A stretch of DNA of 64,000 nucleotides from Bin80 sp964291275 (GTDB lineage Bacteria; Bacteroidota; Rhodothermia; Rhodothermales; Bin80), in NCBI GenBank assembly GCA_964291275.2, contig OZ219799.1, forward strand, positions 1,426,001 through 1,490,000, written 5' to 3'. Shown here one piece after another: positions 56,023 to 64,000 of this stretch. The translations under genes were made by a program, and so were the position numbers. Under the pieces are notes generated by a model. That model saw only the letters and a program-made list of their open reading frames with translations, searched no databases and was not told where the DNA came from. Within the stretch, counting starts at the first letter, position 1; each line of letters opens with the position of its first letter.

Positions 56023-58151
56023 GCAGTACGGTCGAAGCCTTCTCCCGGGTCAAGGTAGATGCTCTGCTCAAGGATGTGGGTTGGAATCTGACGGATGGAG
56101 CGAGTGTGCTCTTCGAACACACATTACCCAATGGTGATCGACCCGATTACGTGTTGTGCGACCGGCAAGGCCGACCGATGGCAGCCCTCGAAGCGAAACG
56201 AGCGAGCATAAACCCCCCTGAAGCCCGAGTCCAATGTTGTGACTATGCCGAGCAGCTTGAGGTACCGTTCGTTTTCCTGTCGAACGGAGAGGAAGTGTGG
56301 TTCTTGGATCGAGAGATGGATGCACATCCTCGTAAGATCGCAGGTTTTTATTCGCAGGACGACCTGGAACGCAGGATTGCGGCACGCAAGGTCCGTCGCC
56401 ATCTTTCCACGGTTGCTATCGACCAGAAGATCGTAGACCGGGACTACCAAATCGCGTGTATTGAGGCGTTGTGCGCTGAGATCTCGCTCGGACGTCGTAA
56501 GCTCCTTGTAGAGATGGCAACCGGAACCGGCAAGACTCGCACGGCGGCGGCTCTTGTGAAGCGTCTGTTTCAGGCCGGGATCGTGACCCGGGTTCTCTTC
56601 CTAGTGGATCGGATTGCATTGGCGGGACAGGCCGAGGACGCGTTCACCGACCATCTTCCCGACTATCCTAGCCATGTGTTGCGTCCTGGGAGGGGGTTTG
56701 ACCGCACCAAGCGCATCACGATCGCGACGTTGCAGACCATGATAGCAGAGTACCGGTCGCTGTCGCCCGGTTACTTTGATCTCGTGATCACAGATGAGTG
56801 CCACCGCTCCATATACGGCAAGTGGAGCGGTATACTCCGGCATTTCGACGGCATTCAACTCGGGCTGACGGCTACGCCGTGCACTGGCGGGCCGGCAAGG
56901 ATGGCTGACGCAGAGGACGACCGGTTTGTGCGTGACACACTGCGGTTCTTTGAGCTCGACAAGCCCACGTTCCGCTACGTCCTGCGAGAAGCTATCGACG
57001 CGGGCCATCTTGTCCCGTATCGTATCTACAAGGCGATGACGGTGAAGACTGCCTCGGCAGATGGATTCCTAGTGAAGCGTGACGAGCTCGACTGGACAGC
57101 GATGAGCCCGCATGCCAGAGAAGAGTTCGAAGAGCTATTTGCAGAGTCAACCAGTGTTACCGTGGACCCACGGGCATTGGAACGGAAGTTCACGATTCCC
57201 GAACGGAATCTTGCCATGGTGCGCGAGTTTCGCGACCGTCTTGAAGAGGGGTTTGCTGGAAAGGATGGCGTAAAGCGCGTGCCCACATGGGGGAAGACCC
57301 TCGTCTTTGCTGTGACGAGGCGTCACGCGGAAACGCTTGCGCGAATGCTCGACAATCACTTTGCGGACCTAAAGCCGCATCCAACGACCCGGTATGCGGA
57401 TTTTGTGGTGAGCGACTTGGGGGGTGGGCCTGTAAAGGATTCCAGTGCCATCATTCGGCGCTTCAAGAACGAGAAGTATCCGCAGATCTTGGTCAGTGTG
57501 AACATGCTCGACACGGGTTTTGACTGCCCGGAAGTAGTCAATCTGGTGATGGCACGGTTTACCAGCAGCACCATTCTCTACCGGCAGATGCGCGGGCGGG
57601 GGACACGACGGGCCGACCACATCGGCAAGACCGGATTCACCATATTTGATTTCGTGGGGGTGTCTGATTTCCATGGTGACGACGAGGTGGAGATCGATGG
57701 CGGTATCGTGAGGTCAGTACCGAAGCCGGACGTGCTGGAAGGGTCCCGCTTATTGTTGACACTTGACGTGGATGACCATATTGATCCTCAAACCCGCGAA
57801 TGGTTAACCCTCGACGAGGACGGGCGGATCGTGCGCACACCGGAACACCAAGCACGGGCGGCGGAACTCGGCGTCCGAGTTGAAGCGTGGCGTCAGGATC
57901 AACAGTTTACGACTGCCGAGCAGTCTCGTTGGGTGGGTCTCATGGGCAGCAGGGTCAAGGCGGATGCCCTCAGCATCAATTTCTTCGGTGACTATGACCT
58001 CGATGAGCACCCCTTCGATGCACTTGGAGGTTTCGCCAGGGCACGGCGAGTATTCGGAGGCCCAGAATCCTTGGATGCCATGATCGCGAGATTCAACGCA
58101 GCTGTGTTCGACCAGGCGGAGTCGACCGGTCAACCCAGTGTTTCCCCGTAG
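56019..58151 (+). CDS. hsdR: HsdR, type I restriction enzyme R subunit
   Basis: HsdR gives the ATP-dependent translocase and nuclease of type I restriction. The 710-residue protein starts at the ATG at 56019. It has the nuclease core (D43 in RPDYVLCD, E58-x-K60 in ALEAKRA), a helicase Walker A MATGTGKTRTAAAL (about 165-178), motif II TDECHRS (DECH) and motif VI RQMRGRGTRRADH, and an EcoEI-type C-terminal region. It is a compact version of the family. hsdM follows after 23 bp. Confidence 0.93.
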   Translation: MSSTVEAFSRVKVDALLKDVGWNLTDGASVLFEHTLPNGDRPDYVLCDRQGRPMAALEAKRASINPPEARVQCCDYAEQLEVPFVFLSNGEEVWFLDREMDAHPRKIAGFYSQDDLERRIAARKVRRHLSTVAIDQKIVDRDYQIACIEALCAEISLGRRKLLVEMATGTGKTRTAAALVKRLFQAGIVTRVLFLVDRIALAGQAEDAFTDHLPDYPSHVLRPGRGFDRTKRITIATLQTMIAEYRSLSPGYFDLVITDECHRSIYGKWSGILRHFDGIQLGLTATPCTGGPARMADAEDDRFVRDTLRFFELDKPTFRYVLREAIDAGHLVPYRIYKAMTVKTASADGFLVKRDELDWTAMSPHAREEFEELFAESTSVTVDPRALERKFTIPERNLAMVREFRDRLEEGFAGKDGVKRVPTWGKTLVFAVTRRHAETLARMLDNHFADLKPHPTTRYADFVVSDLGGGPVKDSSAIIRRFKNEKYPQILVSVNMLDTGFDCPEVVNLVMARFTSSTILYRQMRGRGTRRADHIGKTGFTIFDFVGVSDFHGDDEVEIDGGIVRSVPKPDVLEGSRLLLTLDVDDHIDPQTREWLTLDEDGRIVRTPEHQARAAELGVRVEAWRQDQQFTTAEQSRWVGLMGSRVKADALSINFFGDYDLDEHPFDALGGFARARRVFGGPESLDAMIARFNAAVFDQAESTGQPSVSP

Positions 58152-58174
58152 CTCAAAGACTATGTTTTGGGCCC

Positions 58175-59803
58175 ATGACACCTGAACTCCGACGCGGGAT
58201 CGACCGCATTCGTGATTATCTGTTCGGGGGCGGTTACCCAAACCCGGCTCAGAATGCGGAGCAACTGAGCTTCCTGATATACTTTTACATGTACGAGGCA
58301 GCAGACGCAGCGCGTACACGGGCCGCAGAGCGGCCCGGCACCGAACCGTACGTCAGCGCCTTCACGGGCGACTGGGAATTACGGAACCCGCGCAATGCCC
58401 GTGAGCCGGGCGTCGAGGTTGTGCCGCGGGAACTCTTGCGATGGTCCTCATGGGCCCTTGCCCTGAACGGCGAGTGCTTGGTGCGCTGGGTGCGTGAAGA
58501 AATCTTTCCATTCCATGCGGAGCTGGCCGCTGGCACAGCCACCAACTTCATGGAGGGCGCCCGGTTGGTGATTGATGCTCCGACCGTGCTTACTCAGGTT
58601 GTCAGCCAGCTGAACGATCTACATCTCGACCAAGTGGACGCGGACACCAAGGGTGACTTGTTCGAACATGTACTTCGCCAGATTCGGCAAGCGGGTGAAC
58701 TTGGCCAGTTCCGAACTCCGCGACATATCATCCGCGCCGTGGTCCAGCTTGTCGACCCGTGCATTGGCGAGACAATCCATGATCCGGCTTCGGGCACGGC
58801 CGGATTCATGGTCGGTGCCTATGACTACATTCGACTTGTTAACTCGTCGCCTGACGGTATCGAAAGAATCGAGGTGGATGGAAAGACCATTCGGCGTGGG
58901 CTCGGTGACATGCTGGGTCGCGACGCGGTTAGCCAATTGCATGAAGGGACGTTTTACGGGGCAGATGTCGACCCACAGATGGTCCGCCTCGCAACCATGA
59001 ATTTGACCCTACGCGGACTAGACAAGGTGAGAATCCTGCGTCGAAATGCACTGACCCGGTCCCTCGACCGTTCTGTCAAGGCTGAGTTCAGTTTACCAGT
59101 GAATGGATTTGACGTCATCTTGGCTAATCCGCCTTTTTCCGGGGGCTTGGACAAAGACCGGATCGTTGATGAAGTGAAGGTCGGACGAACTACGAAAACC
59201 GAACTACTATTCCTCCAGTATATGCTGAACCATCTAAAGGAGGGGGGGCGCTGCGGTGTGGTGGTTCCCGAAGGCGTGCTGTTTGATTCGACGACCCTGG
59301 CGCACAAGGAACTCCGTCGCCACCTCGTTCAGGACAACACAGTAGAAGCCGTCCTCTCCTTACCGGGAGGCGTTTTCAAACCGTATTCCGGCGTCAAGAC
59401 CTCCGTCGTGGTTTTCCGGAAGGGAGGTGTCACGGAACGTGTGTTGTTCCTGCACGCCGACAATGATGGCTTCAAGCTTGACGCCAACCACGACCAGCCG
59501 ATCGAGGATGACGATCTCCCGGGGCTGATCGCAGTGTTCCGTGATCGCGATGCCTCTTGGCGGAGATGGAGCGGACGTGACCAAAATACCGAATGGACCG
59601 AGACATGGTGGTTTGCCGAGTTAGATGAGTTACGGGCTGCCGATTTTAACCTAAGTGCCAGCCGCTATCGACCCCTAAACCGAGCGAACGTTGAATACCG
59701 TGATCCGTTGGAGATCCTAGATGAATTGCGGGCTATTGAGACCAAGATCCTAGGTGATATCGACGAACTGGCTGACGCGGTACGACTTGCGATGGCAGAA
59801 TGA
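58175..59803 (+). CDS. hsdM: HsdM, type I N6-adenine DNA methyltransferase
   Basis: HsdM methylates adenine in the recognition sequence and forms the core of the complex. The 542-residue protein has the helical N-domain, the SAM-binding motif HDPASGTAGFMVGAYDY (around 203) and the catalytic ILANPPFSGG (N-P-P-F, around 318). These are followed by LLFLQYMLNHLKEGGRCGVV and PGGVFKPYSGVKTSVVVF. Its stop overlaps the hsdS start as ATGA. Confidence 0.95.
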   Translation: MTPELRRGIDRIRDYLFGGGYPNPAQNAEQLSFLIYFYMYEAADAARTRAAERPGTEPYVSAFTGDWELRNPRNAREPGVEVVPRELLRWSSWALALNGECLVRWVREEIFPFHAELAAGTATNFMEGARLVIDAPTVLTQVVSQLNDLHLDQVDADTKGDLFEHVLRQIRQAGELGQFRTPRHIIRAVVQLVDPCIGETIHDPASGTAGFMVGAYDYIRLVNSSPDGIERIEVDGKTIRRGLGDMLGRDAVSQLHEGTFYGADVDPQMVRLATMNLTLRGLDKVRILRRNALTRSLDRSVKAEFSLPVNGFDVILANPPFSGGLDKDRIVDEVKVGRTTKTELLFLQYMLNHLKEGGRCGVVVPEGVLFDSTTLAHKELRRHLVQDNTVEAVLSLPGGVFKPYSGVKTSVVVFRKGGVTERVLFLHADNDGFKLDANHDQPIEDDDLPGLIAVFRDRDASWRRWSGRDQNTEWTETWWFAELDELRAADFNLSASRYRPLNRANVEYRDPLEILDELRAIETKILGDIDELADAVRLAMAE

Positions 59804-60987
59804 CCTCCTGTACTCAAGTTCCTCTCGGTGAGATATGTACGATCAATCCTCGTACCATAAGAGGAGAACATGCAGATGACATCCTCGTCAGTTTCGTTCC
59901 GATGTCTGCGCTGGACGAACGTCTGGGCGTAATCAAGTGCACCGACCAACGGCCACTCGCCGAAGTGTCAAAGGGATACACGTCCTTTCGAAATGGCGAT
60001 GTCCTGTTCGCGAAGATCACGCCTTGTATGGAGAATGGTAAAGCAGCTGTGGCACAGGGTTTGGCAAACGGTATCGGGCGTGGTTCAACCGAATTCTACG
60101 TACTGAGGCCAGGTGAGCGGGTGCTCGCCGAGTACATCTATTGGTTCGTTCGTCAAGCTCGGTTCAGGGAAGAAGCAAAGAGAAGTTTCAACGGTACGGG
60201 GGGCCAGCAGCGCGTACCTAAGTCGTTCATGGAGAGCGTGTCGATTCCCCTACCGTCGCTTGTTGTGCAGCGACGAATTGTGGGCGTCCTGAACCGGGCG
60301 GCGAGGATTGAACAACTGCGGACGCAGGCTGATAAACGGTTGCGCGAATTCATTCGCGCGCTCTTCGTCGAGATGTTTGGGGATCCCGCGACCAACCCGA
60401 TGGGATGGGAAGTTCAGAGGCTTGGCGATCTAGCGACTCTCGGACCACAATACGGGGCAAATGCTTGTTCTGCAGCCTTGTTGAAAGATCAACCGCGCTA
60501 TGTACGCATCACGGACATCCAAGAGGGGGGAGGTCTCTCAAATGAACCGGTAGGAATCAACGCTCCCGATTGGGAACCGTACCGGCTGGTTGATGGAGAT
60601 CTCCTGTTCGCACGTAGTGGGGCTACGGTCGGCAAGACGTACATTCATCGAGGAGAAAACGGACTGTGTGTCTTTGCCGGTTACCTGATTAGGTTCCGCT
60701 TGGATCCGAACCGCCTTCATCCGCACGTGGCGTTTGCGTTTACTCAGACTTCTTATTTTTCGGATTGGGTGAGATCAAAACGACGCACGGCGGCACAACC
60801 CAACATCAACGGACGGGAATACGCGTCCCTTGAGCTTCCCGTGCCGGATCTGAGGCTGCAGACACAGTTCGTCCACATTCTTAATCAGGCAGCCGCTGTT
60901 CAACAGCTGGGTAAACAGGCCACCAACGATGCTGCAGCCCTCGCTGCTTCACTACTGGATAGGTTGTTGGACGACGCTGAGGAGTAA
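59800..60987 (+). CDS. hsdS: HsdS, type I specificity subunit
   Basis: HsdS sets the bipartite target sequence. The 395-residue protein has two target recognition domains (about 1-165 and 190-370). The first ends with KSFMESVSIPLPSLVVQRRI, followed by a central helical spacer (LNRAARIEQLRTQADKRLRE) and the second TRD starting at MGWEVQRLGDLATL. A second coiled-coil segment (ILNQAAAVQQLGKQA) closes it. The length is normal. Nothing suggests inversion partners or phase-variable repeats. Confidence 0.94.
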   Translation: MTSCTQVPLGEICTINPRTIRGEHADDILVSFVPMSALDERLGVIKCTDQRPLAEVSKGYTSFRNGDVLFAKITPCMENGKAAVAQGLANGIGRGSTEFYVLRPGERVLAEYIYWFVRQARFREEAKRSFNGTGGQQRVPKSFMESVSIPLPSLVVQRRIVGVLNRAARIEQLRTQADKRLREFIRALFVEMFGDPATNPMGWEVQRLGDLATLGPQYGANACSAALLKDQPRYVRITDIQEGGGLSNEPVGINAPDWEPYRLVDGDLLFARSGATVGKTYIHRGENGLCVFAGYLIRFRLDPNRLHPHVAFAFTQTSYFSDWVRSKRRTAAQPNINGREYASLELPVPDLRLQTQFVHILNQAAAVQQLGKQATNDAAALAASLLDRLLDDAEE

Positions 60988-61480
60988 CCGAAGACTCTCG
61001 AATGTTCGTATTACTCTTTGAAGGCCGACAGAGTGGGGAAGATGCATTGTATGTTGCTGGTGCACGCCAAGGATTTTAGTATCCGGGAAAGCTACACGGC
61101 GGCGTGAACTGCGGGCCTAAGAGCATATCCTATAAGAAATTTGCCTCTCTACCTCTCCACCCATCTTTGCCAATCCGTTTTACGAGTTACTGATCGGTGT
61201 CCAGCGACGACTAAAATTGTCGTCAGACAGGGCACCACCCACGCAGAACCAGCTTAGCGATTCCTCCGCTTCAGCACACCAAAACAGACCCAATCAACGT
61301 TCACCAATACTCCCTCTAATCCTGCAAAATTCAGCTCCGCCAGACCCCCGTAAAGTCTTCGATTTGACTCGGAACGGGTGTTCTATTTCATCGTAATATG
61401 CAGTCGTAATACGCAGCTGGGTTGCGTGTGATCACGCCTTGGTGGCGATTTGTGAGGTGTACCCAATACCAAGAACAACA
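60988..61480. other. Intergenic region before the Abi-like gene
   Basis: No gene is seen in these 493 bp. A 13-bp near-identical tandem repeat TCGTAATATGCAG/TCGTAATACGCAG lies at 61391-61416, about 65 bp before the next start, and may be an operator or promoter element. A small hairpin GACGAC/GTCGTC lies near 61205. Confidence 0.4.
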
Positions 61481-62317
61481 ATGGAATCCTTCTCCATCCG
61501 GCAGGGTCTTGAAGCTTTGGATCCGGCAACAATAACCGTTCGCAATGCGGCCCCCAATAAGCTTAGAACGGCCGTAGCAACAGTTGCCTATATCGATGGT
61601 TTGGAACCGAAGCAGTTGCGCAGCATCATTTGCAAGTGCTTGCGGGTGGCGCCGGATTACAGCAATACATCGAATTCACAGGTAAAGTGGGAAGTAAAGA
61701 GGAAACTCAATCGCTGTGACTGGCATCGTGTGTATGATATCATAGAGGCCATTTCATATAAGATCTGGCGGCGTGACGCTTCGTATCCTATTATGTTCGG
61801 GGAACTGTTTCCCAAAAAGGCTTCATACTTCGATAAAACGATCAACAGTGTTATGCGAGAAGAGGGAATAGGGTGGAAGCTCATTGAAGGGAAGGTCATC
61901 TACCGCGGCGAAGGGCCATTTGAAGCCGTAGCTGAGGCAGCACCTGGGTATTTGAAGCAAGCTAGCTTGCCAATAGCTGCCAATGAACTTCAACAAGCCC
62001 TGAATGATATGTCACGCCGGCCGGATCCTGACCTGTCAGGTGCTATCCAACACGCATATGCTGGGGTAGAATGTGTGGTGCGGCAGGTGTGCGGAGACAA
62101 TGCAACTCTTGGGGACCTCTTGAAACGCTATCCGGACAAGATACCACCTGCCTTAAGTACAGCCATAGGCAGTTTATGGGGATATGCTTCTCAGTACGGT
62201 CGACACATGGAAGAGGGGAAGGATCCAGATACCGATGACGTGAGTCTGGCAGTTCAGGTGGCCATGGCCATAGCAGCGTACCTGTCAAGGAAAGTCGATG
62301 GGGGCATGCCAGACTAG
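61481..62317 (+). CDS. Abortive-infection-like protein (AbiJ-type layout), candidate defence gene
   Basis: From the ATG at 61481 (MESFSIRQGLEALDPA) the protein has 278 residues in two parts. Residues 1 to about 130 resemble small N-terminal modules of AbiJ-type proteins (AVATVAYIDG, NRCDWHRVYDIIEAI). Residues about 150-278 form an all-helical domain (YLKQASLPIAANELQQALND, DPDLSGAIQHAYAGVECVVR, ALSTAIGSLWGYASQYGRHM) of the kind found in HEPN/Abi C-terminal domains. The conserved R-x4-6-H of an active HEPN RNase is not evident. The position right after a type I restriction system supports a role in phage defence. A frame from a TTG at 61439 is less likely. Confidence 0.6.
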   Translation: MESFSIRQGLEALDPATITVRNAAPNKLRTAVATVAYIDGLEPKQLRSIICKCLRVAPDYSNTSNSQVKWEVKRKLNRCDWHRVYDIIEAISYKIWRRDASYPIMFGELFPKKASYFDKTINSVMREEGIGWKLIEGKVIYRGEGPFEAVAEAAPGYLKQASLPIAANELQQALNDMSRRPDPDLSGAIQHAYAGVECVVRQVCGDNATLGDLLKRYPDKIPPALSTAIGSLWGYASQYGRHMEEGKDPDTDDVSLAVQVAMAIAAYLSRKVDGGMPD

Positions 62318-62389
62318 TCGCAGCTGGCGTATCTTAAGGGTAGGAAGCAGAATCGTGTAATTCTATACGGTAAGGCTCCGCGTGCCTCC

Positions 62390-62650
62390 GACCACTACCA
62401 TCTCTCGACGGAGATATACTCACCGTACAGCGCGACGTTGCCCTATCCAATAGGGTTGACATGCGCGAATATGTCGAGATTGAGGTCCGATGCCGCGTCC
62501 GCCCCGGAGTTTTCCCCAGCGTCGACACGACGCGCTCAACCTCACGGATCTGCCAGTAGACGATCGAAGCCATGATCAGAAGTAGGCAATTCACAGTCGG
62601 CGGAAGTCTCGCCAGTCGGCATTTCCCAGTTTCCCGTAGAAGATGCTGCT
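62390..62650 (-). pseudogene. Tn3-family transposase (TnpA), C-terminal remnant
   Basis: On the minus strand one frame reads GKCRLARLPPTVNCLLLIMA, SIVYWQIREVERVV, and a neighbouring frame goes on with SDLNLDIFAHVNPIG and GNVALYGEYISVERW. This follows the very end of Tn3-type TnpA proteins, where the conserved sequence is AHVSPIGWENV-LYG. A frame change and an in-frame stop break it. It marks the right edge of the defence island. Confidence 0.7.
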
Positions 62651-62774
62651 GGCCAGGCGCAGGGGAGTCCTCTGGATTTACATCTGGAATGTCGTCCTTC
62701 ATCGAATCAACCGTCACTTTTGCCGAATGAAACGGAGCCTCTTTATCAAGATTGTACGTCAGGTCCCGGATCAA

Positions 62775-63193
62775 TCGCCAAAATGACGCAAGAGCATCAG
62801 TCGTAGTGCTTGACCGGCTTCCCCAGCCTCGTGGAGCGTCTGATCCAGTTAAAAAAACTCATCTGATCTGAGCATGATTCAATCGTAAATTATGGTAAGT
62901 GAAAGGGTTGGAGTTCCATACCGGCCACAATCCAAGTCAAATAGACTCAACTGACTTTGGCGTTACGCCGCGGAAAGGTGCTTTTCCTAGCCTGAATTCG
63001 CTAGGTGTTACAGCATGTACCTGCTGAACAGTTGGTGCTCGCCCCGGACTGTAGTTTCAGTGAACTGCACGCTGGGCGACACGTACAGAGCTGCATGCCC
63101 TCGTTAAAGGTACACGCATAGTTAGATCTGGATTGGGTGGTATATAGCAGTTGTATAAAAAGCATCACGATTCGTATTGAGTGGCGAGAAACC
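62775..63193. other. Intergenic region before the last gene
   Basis: No gene is visible. A hairpin-like GGAAAGGTGCTTTTCC occurs near 62965. The promoter of the outer-membrane gene is expected here. Confidence 0.4.
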
Positions 63194-64000
63194 ATGAGTA
63201 GAATGTCTAAGAATCGGAAAACAGGTTTGGGGAGCATCATGCTCGTGATTACGATGATGGTCTGTGTTCCTGAGATCGCAATTGCACAGAACGGCAGTTT
63301 CTACGTAGGCACCTCCGTCGGAGCTGAACACATTAGCTTTGAACATGCAAAAACCGTAGACAATACAGGCGTGCCGGCGAATTATTTGCAACGCGGAAAC
63401 ATTTACAACACGAGCGCTTCAGCGAGCGAATCAGGTTTTAGTACAGGATTTCTTGTCGGCTACCGCCTGAATTTGGACCCAGGCAACATCTTTAGCATAG
63501 GCCTTGAGATTGATGGACAACTCCACGGTGGCACGGCAAGCGGTACGTTTCCCGGAGACGGACAATCCGACAGTCGAAACCAGTATGGAGAAGCTTGGCC
63601 CGATGAGTGGAGTGTAGAGAGGAAAAACAGCTATGGTGCTGCGTTGGTATTCCGTGTGAGCCCCTCGTTTATGGTTTCGCTTCTTGGCTCGGATACCGGT
63701 ATATATGTTCTCGGCAGAGTACGCCGTTTGGATGCGGATTTAACTGTCAATTACAACGGGTGCTTTAATCCACTTGAACTTTGCGGGCCGGGAGAATTTG
63801 ATTCAGGCATAGATTCCCACGACGAAACATTCCACACATTGACTGTGGGTGGGGGGCTTGAAAAGATGATTGGAGATAGGTTAGGGGTCCGCGGCGAAGT
63901 GCACCACACACAGTACGGAGAAGAAGAACGGGGGGTCTTTCTGGAGGAAGAGGCCAAGGTTCCCATATCACTTGACGGAAGTGAAACCGGATTTTCAGTA
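63194..64000 (+). CDS. Outer-membrane beta-barrel protein, 3' end beyond the window
   Basis: An ATG at 63194 opens a frame of 269 codons that is still open at 64000. The protein has a Sec signal (SIMLVITMMVCVPEIAIAQ), then short amphipathic strands and loops (GSFYVGTSVGAEHISFEH, GFSTGFLVGYRLNLDPGNIF, DTGIYVLGRVRRLDADL), like porin or Opa-type 8-12-strand barrels. Two cysteines in GCFNPLELCG could form a loop disulfide. No exact family can be named. It lies outside the defence island and is probably a chromosomal gene. Confidence 0.8.
   Translation, partial: MSRMSKNRKTGLGSIMLVITMMVCVPEIAIAQNGSFYVGTSVGAEHISFEHAKTVDNTGVPANYLQRGNIYNTSASASESGFSTGFLVGYRLNLDPGNIFSIGLEIDGQLHGGTASGTFPGDGQSDSRNQYGEAWPDEWSVERKNSYGAALVFRVSPSFMVSLLGSDTGIYVLGRVRRLDADLTVNYNGCFNPLELCGPGEFDSGIDSHDETFHTLTVGGGLEKMIGDRLGVRGEVHHTQYGEEERGVFLEEEAKVPISLDGSETGFSV

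Noticed and set aside
57804..58319. 171-codon minus-strand frame across the hsdR/hsdM junction
   Set aside because: Antisense shadow of two well supported genes.

Overview
The window looks like a chromosome segment from a member of the Bacteroidota/Rhodothermota (FCB) group, probably a marine Rhodothermota-like bacterium. The pointers are a secreted FG-GAP-repeat protein ending in a type IX secretion (T9SS) sorting domain, several Sec lipoproteins and beta-propeller proteins, outer-membrane barrel proteins, a sulfatase beside an agarase-like glycoside hydrolase, a DUF3467 protein, and mostly poor Shine-Dalgarno sequences. The taxon call is an inference from gene content; no rRNA or tRNA gene was seen.

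Positions 1-16.3 kb are mostly housekeeping: an Fe-S assembly cluster (sufB-sufC-[sufD] leftwards, a SufA-like carrier divergent), exported propeller and NTF2-like proteins, an M1 aminopeptidase, two tandem DUF192 lipoproteins, hemW, glutaryl-CoA dehydrogenase, and pyruvate phosphate dikinase followed by an asparagine-synthetase-like protein that lacks the glutaminase cysteine. Just before the glutaryl-CoA dehydrogenase lie three direct repeats with an exact 88-bp period. Each carries the same promoter-like start and its own hairpin plus T-run, so they look like a tandem array of small RNA genes.

Positions 16.3-23.1 kb are a decayed accessory stretch: an IS4 remnant, a propeller gene whose 3' end is repeated 3 kb downstream, a broken acuI-like oxidoreductase, a possible TonB-receptor stub, a Tat-exported agarase-like hydrolase, an IS256 fragment and a lipoprotein sulfatase. 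The hydrolase and sulfatase fit breakdown of sulfated algal polysaccharide.

Positions 23.6-38.1 kb return to core genes: topA-alr, a T9SS cargo protein with rsgA, lon, a cysteine/cystathionine synthase-like enzyme, one IS1182/IS5-like transposase, a DUF3467 protein, an LptF/LptG permease, sucC and a GNAT acetyltransferase.

Positions 38.6-45.3 kb form a methionine block: a single ORF fusing ArsR-type HTH, SAM methyltransferase and MetF, with an 18-bp perfect palindrome just before its start, then split cobalamin-dependent methionine synthase in two genes, and a 7Fe ferredoxin (FdxA) that closely resembles alphaproteobacterial ones. The block is probably horizontally acquired.

Positions 45.7-62.7 kb are a defence and mobile-element island. 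It starts with a broken IS110 transposase, then a tightly overlapped pair (metallophosphoesterase plus GHKL/Hsp90-like ATPase) that is the best candidate here for an undescribed anti-phage system. Next come a string of gene fragments and a decayed class-C-like group II intron, itself split by an IS4-family element with 19-bp inverted repeats and an 11-bp target duplication. The island closes with a complete type I restriction-modification operon (hsdR-hsdM-hsdS), an abortive-infection-like protein and a Tn3 transposase remnant. The window ends inside an outer-membrane protein gene.
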